From JACKJP01 sp050186955 (GTDB lineage Bacteria > Pseudomonadota > Alphaproteobacteria > Rhizobiales > Tepidamorphaceae): 18,047 bases of DNA. Of this stretch, positions 14,614-18,047 are shown one piece after another. The translations under genes were made by a program, and so were the position numbers. The notes beneath the pieces were generated by a model. That model was given only the letters and a program-made list of their open reading frames with translations. It did no database searches and was not told the DNA's origin. The stretch spans positions 1-18,047 of the forward strand of contig JBFWXZ010000051.1 of NCBI GenBank assembly GCA_050186955.1. The letters run 5' to 3'. How positions within the stretch are numbered: position 1 is the stretch's first letter; the number at the start of each line of letters is the position of its first letter.

Positions 14614-15803
14614 TATTCGCCCGCGCCCTCGCGCGGCTCAGCCGGCATGGCCGTCTCGACGAGGCGGACCCAGTAGGAGCAGCCCAGCGGGATGATCTCG
14701 TCGTTGAAGTCGTATTCGGGGTGATGCAGGGCGGCGGTGTCGCCCTGCCCGATGAAGATCAGCGCGCCGGGCCGGGCCTCCAGCATGAAGGCGAAATCCT
14801 CCCCGCCCATGACCGGCGCGACATCGTCGTCGACATTGCCCTCGCCGACGATCCCGCGCGCCACCGAGGCCGAAAAGGTCGCCTCGCCGGCATGGTTGGC
14901 CATCACCGGATAGAGACGGCGGTAGTCGAACGAGACCTGCGCGCCGTTGGCGAGCCCGACATGCTCGCAGATCGCGTTCATCCGCGCCTCGGCAAGATCG
15001 CGCATGGCCGGCGTCAGGCTGCGCACGGTGCCGCCCATCCGCGCGCTCTGGGCGATCACATTGTCGGCGGTGCCCATGTCGATCCGGGTGACCGAGACGA
15101 CGAGGCTCTCGACCGGGTCGGCGCTGCGCGACACCACCGTCTGGAAGCCCTGGATGAGCTGGCCGACGACGATCGCCGGATCGACGCACAGATGCGGGCG
15201 CGCCGCATGACCGCCCTTGCCCTCGATGTCGATCGTGAAGAAATCGACCGACGCCATCTGGGCGCCGGCGCGTAGCGCGAAGCGGCCGACCGGCAGGCCG
15301 GGGCGGTTGTGCATGCCGAACACCTGCTGGATGCCGAAGCGCTCCATCAGGCCGTCCTCGACCATGACCCCGGCGCCGCCGCCGCCTTCCTCCGCCGGCT
15401 GGAAGATGACCACCGCGGTGCCGTCGAAATTCCGCGACTCGGCGAGATATTTCGCCGCCCCCAGCAGCATCGCCGTGTGGCCGTCATGGCCGCAGGCGTG
15501 CATCAGCCCGTCGACGGCGGATTTATGCGGGAGGTCGCGCAGCTCGCGGATCGGCAGCGCATCCATGTCGGCGCGCAGCCCGACGACCCTGCCGGACGTG
15601 TCGCCGCGGCCGCGGATCACGCCGACGACGCCGGTCCGCCCCAGCCCTTCGACGATCTCGTCGACGCCGAACCCGGCCAGTTTCTCCTTCACGAAGGCGG
15701 CCGTGCGGTGGACGTCGAACAGCAGCTCGGGATGGGCGTGCAGATCGCGCCGCCAGGCGGCGATCTCGTCGTGGAACTCGGCGAAACGGTTGACGATCGG
15801 CAT
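14613..15803 (-). CDS. M20D-family amidohydrolase/peptidase (hippurate-hydrolase-like)
   Basis: A 396-residue cytoplasmic metallohydrolase that removes acyl groups from N-acyl amino acids or similar amides. The ATG at 15803 follows GGAGGAAAG. Seen: RRDLHAHPELLFD near the N-terminus, GLRADMDALPI (75-85), the metal motif MHACGHDGHT (C104, H106), FQPAEEGGGGA with E138/E139, GMHN (H165), the dimerisation-domain entry KGGHAARPHLCVDP, MGGEDFAFM, and LHHPEYDFND (H361). All expected M20D metal ligands are present, so it should be active. It lies 56 bp downstream of the interrupted ABC ATPase, and a terminator follows. Linked position with a peptide-type transporter suggests hydrolysis of the imported compound; the specific substrate is unknown. 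Confidence 0.92.
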   Translation of the reverse strand: MPIVNRFAEFHDEIAAWRRDLHAHPELLFDVHRTAAFVKEKLAGFGVDEIVEGLGRTGVVGVIRGRGDTSGRVVGLRADMDALPIRELRDLPHKSAVDGLMHACGHDGHTAMLLGAAKYLAESRNFDGTAVVIFQPAEEGGGGAGVMVEDGLMERFGIQQVFGMHNRPGLPVGRFALRAGAQMASVDFFTIDIEGKGGHAARPHLCVDPAIVVGQLIQGFQTVVSRSADPVESLVVSVTRIDMGTADNVIAQSARMGGTVRSLTPAMRDLAEARMNAICEHVGLANGAQVSFDYRRLYPVMANHAGEATFSASVARGIVGEGNVDDDVAPVMGGEDFAFMLEARPGALIFIGQGDTAALHHPEYDFNDEIIPLGCSYWVRLVETAMPAEPREGAGE

Positions 15804-15859
15804 CGGCTTTCCTCCGCGCGGGGCGAAACGGGGCTGCGAACAGACCTTCCCGCGCCGGT

Positions 15860-16171
15860 TCACGATGCCGGGGTAGCGCCCCCGGCGGATTCGGGCTGGA
15901 CGAAATGGCAGGCGACCCTGTGGCCGGGCGTGATGTCGATCAGCGGCGGATCGACCCTGGCGCAGATGTCGCGGGCGAGCGGGCAGCGGGTCCGGAAGCG
16001 GCAGCCGGAAGGCGGGTTGACCGGGCTCGGCACCTCGCCGCCGAGCGGCGTCAGCTCCTGCCGCCGGCGCGGATCGGGCAGCGGAACGGCCGCCAGCAGC
16101 GCCTTGGTGTAGGGGTGCAGCGGCGTCTCGTAGATCTGCTGGCGGCGGCCGATCTCGACGATACGCCCGAG
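15860..16171 (-). pseudogene. Stranded C-terminal domain of the OppF/DppF-type ATPase
   Basis: In the same frame as the truncated ATPase, just past its TAG, 103 sense codons run to a TGA at 15860. They read as an intact oligopeptide-transporter ATPase C-terminus: LGRIVEIGRRQQIYETPLH, HPYTKALLAAVPLPDPRRR, GEVPSPVNPPSGCRFRTRC, then PGHRVACHF. The four cysteines of the family's C-terminal cluster are kept. There is no start codon or ribosome site of its own, so the piece is untranslated unless the TAG is read through. The lack of other lesions suggests the stop is recent or a sequencing/assembly error. Confidence 0.8.
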
Positions 16172-16870
16172 CTACATGACCGCGACGCGGTGGGACATGT
16201 GGCGGATGACGCCGAGATCGTGGCTGACGAAGAGATAGGCCAGGCCCAGCGATTCCTGCAGATCCTTGAGCAGGTTGATCACCTGCGCCTGCACCGAGAC
16301 GTCGAGCGCCGAGACCACCTCGTCGCACATCACGAATTGCGGATCGAGCGTCAGCGCCCGCGCGATGTTGATCCGCTGGCGCTGGCCACCGGAGAATTCG
16401 TGCGGATAGCGCGTCATGTAGTCGGGGCTGAGCCGCACCCGCTCCAGCAGCCCGGCGACCTTCTCGCGCCGCTGGCGGGGGGTGCCGAGACGGAAGATGT
16501 CGAGGGGCTCCAGGAGGCTGGCGCCGACCGTCTTTTGCGGGTTCAGCGAGTTGAAGGGGTCCTGAAAGATGATCTGCATGCGCTTGCGGTAGCGGCGCAT
16601 CTCGCCCGGCGAGAGCTTCAGCAGGTCGACGCCGTCGTAGAAGATCGAGCCCGACGACGCCTCGATCAGCCGCACCAGCATGCGCCCGTAAGTGCTCTTG
16701 CCGCAGCCGCTCTCGCCGACGAGGCCGACGGTTTCGCCGGCGTGGATCTCCAGATCGATGTTCTCGACCGCGCGCACGACCGGCCGGCCGCGGTCGAACA
16801 GGCTTCGCTTCGACAGTGCGAAATGCTTGGTCAGCGCGCGGGTCTCGACGAGGGGCCGGGTATCGCTCAT
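16172..16870 (-). CDS. OppF/DppF-type ABC transporter ATPase, truncated by an in-frame TAG
   Basis: The ATG at 16870 overlaps the stop of the upstream ATPase gene by four bases. The product is 232 residues instead of the expected 336. It keeps Walker A GESGCGKST (52-60), the Q-loop (Q103 in IFQDPFNSLNP), the signature FSGGQRQR (159-166), Walker B FVMCDEVVSALD (179-190) and the H-loop His217 (VSHDLG). It ends RVAVM then TAG; the sister ATPase has RVAVMYAGRIVE, so the stop replaces a Tyr codon (TAC to TAG). All ATPase motifs survive but the C-terminal oligopeptide-family domain is lost. Normally this subunit pairs with the DppD-type ATPase to power peptide import. Whether the short form works is unknown. 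Confidence 0.8.
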   Translation of the reverse strand: MSDTRPLVETRALTKHFALSKRSLFDRGRPVVRAVENIDLEIHAGETVGLVGESGCGKSTYGRMLVRLIEASSGSIFYDGVDLLKLSPGEMRRYRKRMQIIFQDPFNSLNPQKTVGASLLEPLDIFRLGTPRQRREKVAGLLERVRLSPDYMTRYPHEFSGGQRQRINIARALTLDPQFVMCDEVVSALDVSVQAQVINLLKDLQESLGLAYLFVSHDLGVIRHMSHRVAVM

Positions 16871-17844
16871 GACGGCGGCAGCTCGTTCAGCCTGATGCAG
16901 GCGACGGAATGGCCCGGCTGCATCTCGACCATGTAGTCGTCGGGCATGGCGCGGCACTTCTCCGTCGCGTAGGCGCAGCGCGGCGCGAAGCGGCAGCCGG
17001 AGGGGAATGCGGTGACCGGGGGCACCGTGCCCGGGATGTCGGCGAGCCGCTCGACCTCCCCGGCGATGCTCGGGATACTGCTGATCAGGGCGCGGGTATA
17101 GGGATGGCCCGGCCGGTCGAAGATTTCGGCCACCGGGGCCTGCTCGACGATCCTGCCGGCATACATGACGGCGACGCGCTCGGCGAACTGCGCGATGACG
17201 CCGAGATCGTGGGTGATGAAGACGATCCCCATCTGGAACTCGTGCCGGAGCTTCTTCATCAGCGCCAGAATCTGCGCCTGGATGGTCACGTCGAGGGCGG
17301 TGGTCGGCTCGTCGGCGATCAGCAGGCGCGGGTTGCAGGCGAGCGCCATCGCGATCATCACGCGCTGGCGCATCCCGCCGGAAAGCTCGTGCGGATACTG
17401 GTCGATGCGCCGGGCGGTGTCGGATATGCCGACCAGCTCCAGCAGCTCCAGCACCCGCCGGCGGGCGGCCTGCTCTCCCAGGCCCTGATGGATGCGCAGG
17501 GTCTCGCCGATCTGGTCGCCGATCCGCAGGACCGGGTTCAGCGCCGACAGCGAGTCCTGGAAGACCATCGCGATGTCGGCGCCGCGCAGCCTGCGCATCT
17601 CCTGCGCCGACAGCGACAACAGGTCCACCCCGTCGAGCATGATGCTGCCGCGGGAGACCCTGCAACTGCGCGGGAAGAGCCGCATGAGCGACAGCGCGGT
17701 CATGCTCTTGCCGCAGCCGGATTCGCCGACGACCCCGAACACCTCCCCGCGCTCGACCGAGAAGCCGACGCCCTCGATGACGCGGGCGGTGGTTCCCTCC
17801 GTCTCGAGCGTCACTTCCAGGTCCTTGACTTCGAGCAGCGCCAT
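16867..17844 (-). CDS. OppD/DppD-type ABC transporter ATPase
   Basis: A full-length 325-residue ATPase of the peptide/nickel import family. Seen: Walker A GESGCGKSM (40-48), Q-loop Q96 (VFQDSLSALNP), signature LSGGMRQR (154-161), Walker B LLIADEPTTALD (174-185), H-loop H212 (THDLGVI), and the family C-terminal domain GHPYTRALISSIPS and PSGCRFAPRC with cysteines 284, 290, 297 and 316. In some relatives these cysteines hold an iron-sulfur cluster. The ATG at 17844 has GGAG upstream, and its stop overlaps the next ATPase's start (ATGA), so both subunits are coupled. Two ATPases with an adjacent M20 hydrolase suggest import of peptides or acylated amino acids. No permease gene lies within the window. 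Confidence 0.93.
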   Translation of the reverse strand: MALLEVKDLEVTLETEGTTARVIEGVGFSVERGEVFGVVGESGCGKSMTALSLMRLFPRSCRVSRGSIMLDGVDLLSLSAQEMRRLRGADIAMVFQDSLSALNPVLRIGDQIGETLRIHQGLGEQAARRRVLELLELVGISDTARRIDQYPHELSGGMRQRVMIAMALACNPRLLIADEPTTALDVTIQAQILALMKKLRHEFQMGIVFITHDLGVIAQFAERVAVMYAGRIVEQAPVAEIFDRPGHPYTRALISSIPSIAGEVERLADIPGTVPPVTAFPSGCRFAPRCAYATEKCRAMPDDYMVEMQPGHSVACIRLNELPPS

Positions 17845-17907
17845 TCCGGCTCCAGCGGTATCGGGACGAGACGGGCACGCGGCCCGACCGGGGCCGCATG
17901 CGGTGGC

Positions 17908-17933
17908 CGCGGCGCGGGGAACCCCGCGCCGCG
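17908..17933. promoter_or_regulatory. Strong GC hairpin between transporter genes
   Basis: Arms CCGCGGCGCGGGG-side and its inverse give 12 perfectly symmetric base pairs around a central AA (11 stem pairs, GAAC loop). It lies in the 101-bp gap between the putative binding-protein gene and the first ATPase gene. With no T-run it is more likely an mRNA-stabilising or attenuating hairpin than a full terminator. Confidence 0.5.
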
Positions 17934-17945
17934 ACCGGCCAGTTC

Positions 17946-18047
17946 CTACTGCGGCAGCGGGAACACGTAGTGGAACGAGGGACCTTCCAGGGTGTGGATG
18001 GTCTTCACCTTGTCGCTCACCGCCGTGTAGTTGGTGCCGCGATACAT
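17946..18047 (-). CDS. Probable ABC substrate-binding protein, C-terminal end (5' partial)
   Basis: Only the last 33 residues before TAG are visible; they begin MYRGTNYTAVSDKVKTIHTL and end SFHYVFPLPQ. The gene continues past the right edge. The sequence is polar and aromatic, unlike the end of a permease, and resembles the tail of family-5 extracellular peptide-binding proteins. It also sits directly upstream of two peptide-type ATPase genes. The assignment rests mainly on context. The visible methionine is probably internal, not the start. Confidence 0.45.
   Translation of the reverse strand: MYRGTNYTAVSDKVKTIHTLEGPSFHYVFPLPQ

Noticed and set aside
14299..14676. Plus-strand open frame after the AT-rich island
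   Set aside because: No ribosome site; it runs through the terminator and into the end of the M20 gene on the other strand, and its composition is Arg-rich shadow type.
15905..16936. Long plus-strand open frame across the ATPase genes
   Set aside because: It is antisense to clear ABC ATPase motifs, has no ribosome site, and its sequence is the repetitive Arg/Asp/Ala-rich kind produced opposite GC-rich genes.
1..18047. CRISPR arrays, tRNA/rRNA genes, insertion sequences, prophage or defence genes
   Set aside because: No regularly spaced repeats, no tRNA-like cloverleaf noticed, and no transposase, integrase, nuclease or toxin-antitoxin protein among the plausible coding frames.

Overview
The window is GC-rich chromosomal DNA whose proteins look alphaproteobacterial, most likely Hyphomicrobiales (Rhizobiales-like); this placement rests on codon bias and protein style, not on any marker gene. 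I see no rRNA, tRNA, CRISPR array, transposase or phage gene.

The left half (1-9504) is a surface-polysaccharide (O-antigen, capsule or EPS) locus of Wzx/Wzy type. A tight plus-strand operon runs: nucleotide-sugar dehydrogenase (WbpA-like, 5' end outside the window), GT4 glycosyltransferase, Wzy-like polymerase, Wzx-like flippase, and a WbpP-like UDP-GlcNAc 4-epimerase. The dehydrogenase and epimerase together suggest a uronic HexNAc precursor such as UDP-GlcNAcA or UDP-GalNAcA. Facing it on the minus strand are a second GT4 glycosyltransferase and an unrecognised membrane-anchored protein. A small PglC-like initiating phosphoglycosyl transferase is divergent from these, and its 3' end overlaps that of a WbpV-like 4-ketoreductase. 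Parts of wzy (about 2040-2600) and of the transferase/reductase pair (about 8220-9200) are visibly AT-rich, so the locus is compositionally mosaic.

The middle (9545-12131) holds a LysR-type regulator divergent from a two-domain GNAT acetyltransferase. The GNAT gene overlaps (ATGA) a gene for a 79-residue protein of unknown function. A perfect T-N11-A inverted repeat sits in the divergent promoter at the regulator's start codon. The next 350 bp have no convincing gene but carry a 12-bp inverted repeat whose sequence recurs about 2.3 kb further on.

The right part (12481-18047) is catabolic and transport-related, all on the minus strand. Transcription enters from the right edge with the tail of a probable ABC substrate-binding protein, then a GC hairpin, an OppD/DppD-type ATPase, an OppF/DppF-type ATPase, an M20D amidohydrolase/peptidase and an intrinsic terminator. 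The OppF/DppF gene is broken by one in-frame TAG (16172-16174) exactly where its sister has a tyrosine codon, and the lost C-terminal domain is still readable downstream. Beyond a possible gene remnant and an AT-rich region with two palindromes lies a Tat-signal amidohydrolase. The set suggests uptake and hydrolysis of N-acyl or peptide-like compounds, but the substrate cannot be told from sequence.

The best candidates for follow-up are the interrupted ATPase, the LysR/GNAT/small-protein module, the palindromic region at 14185-14275 and the unknown membrane-anchored protein in the polysaccharide locus.
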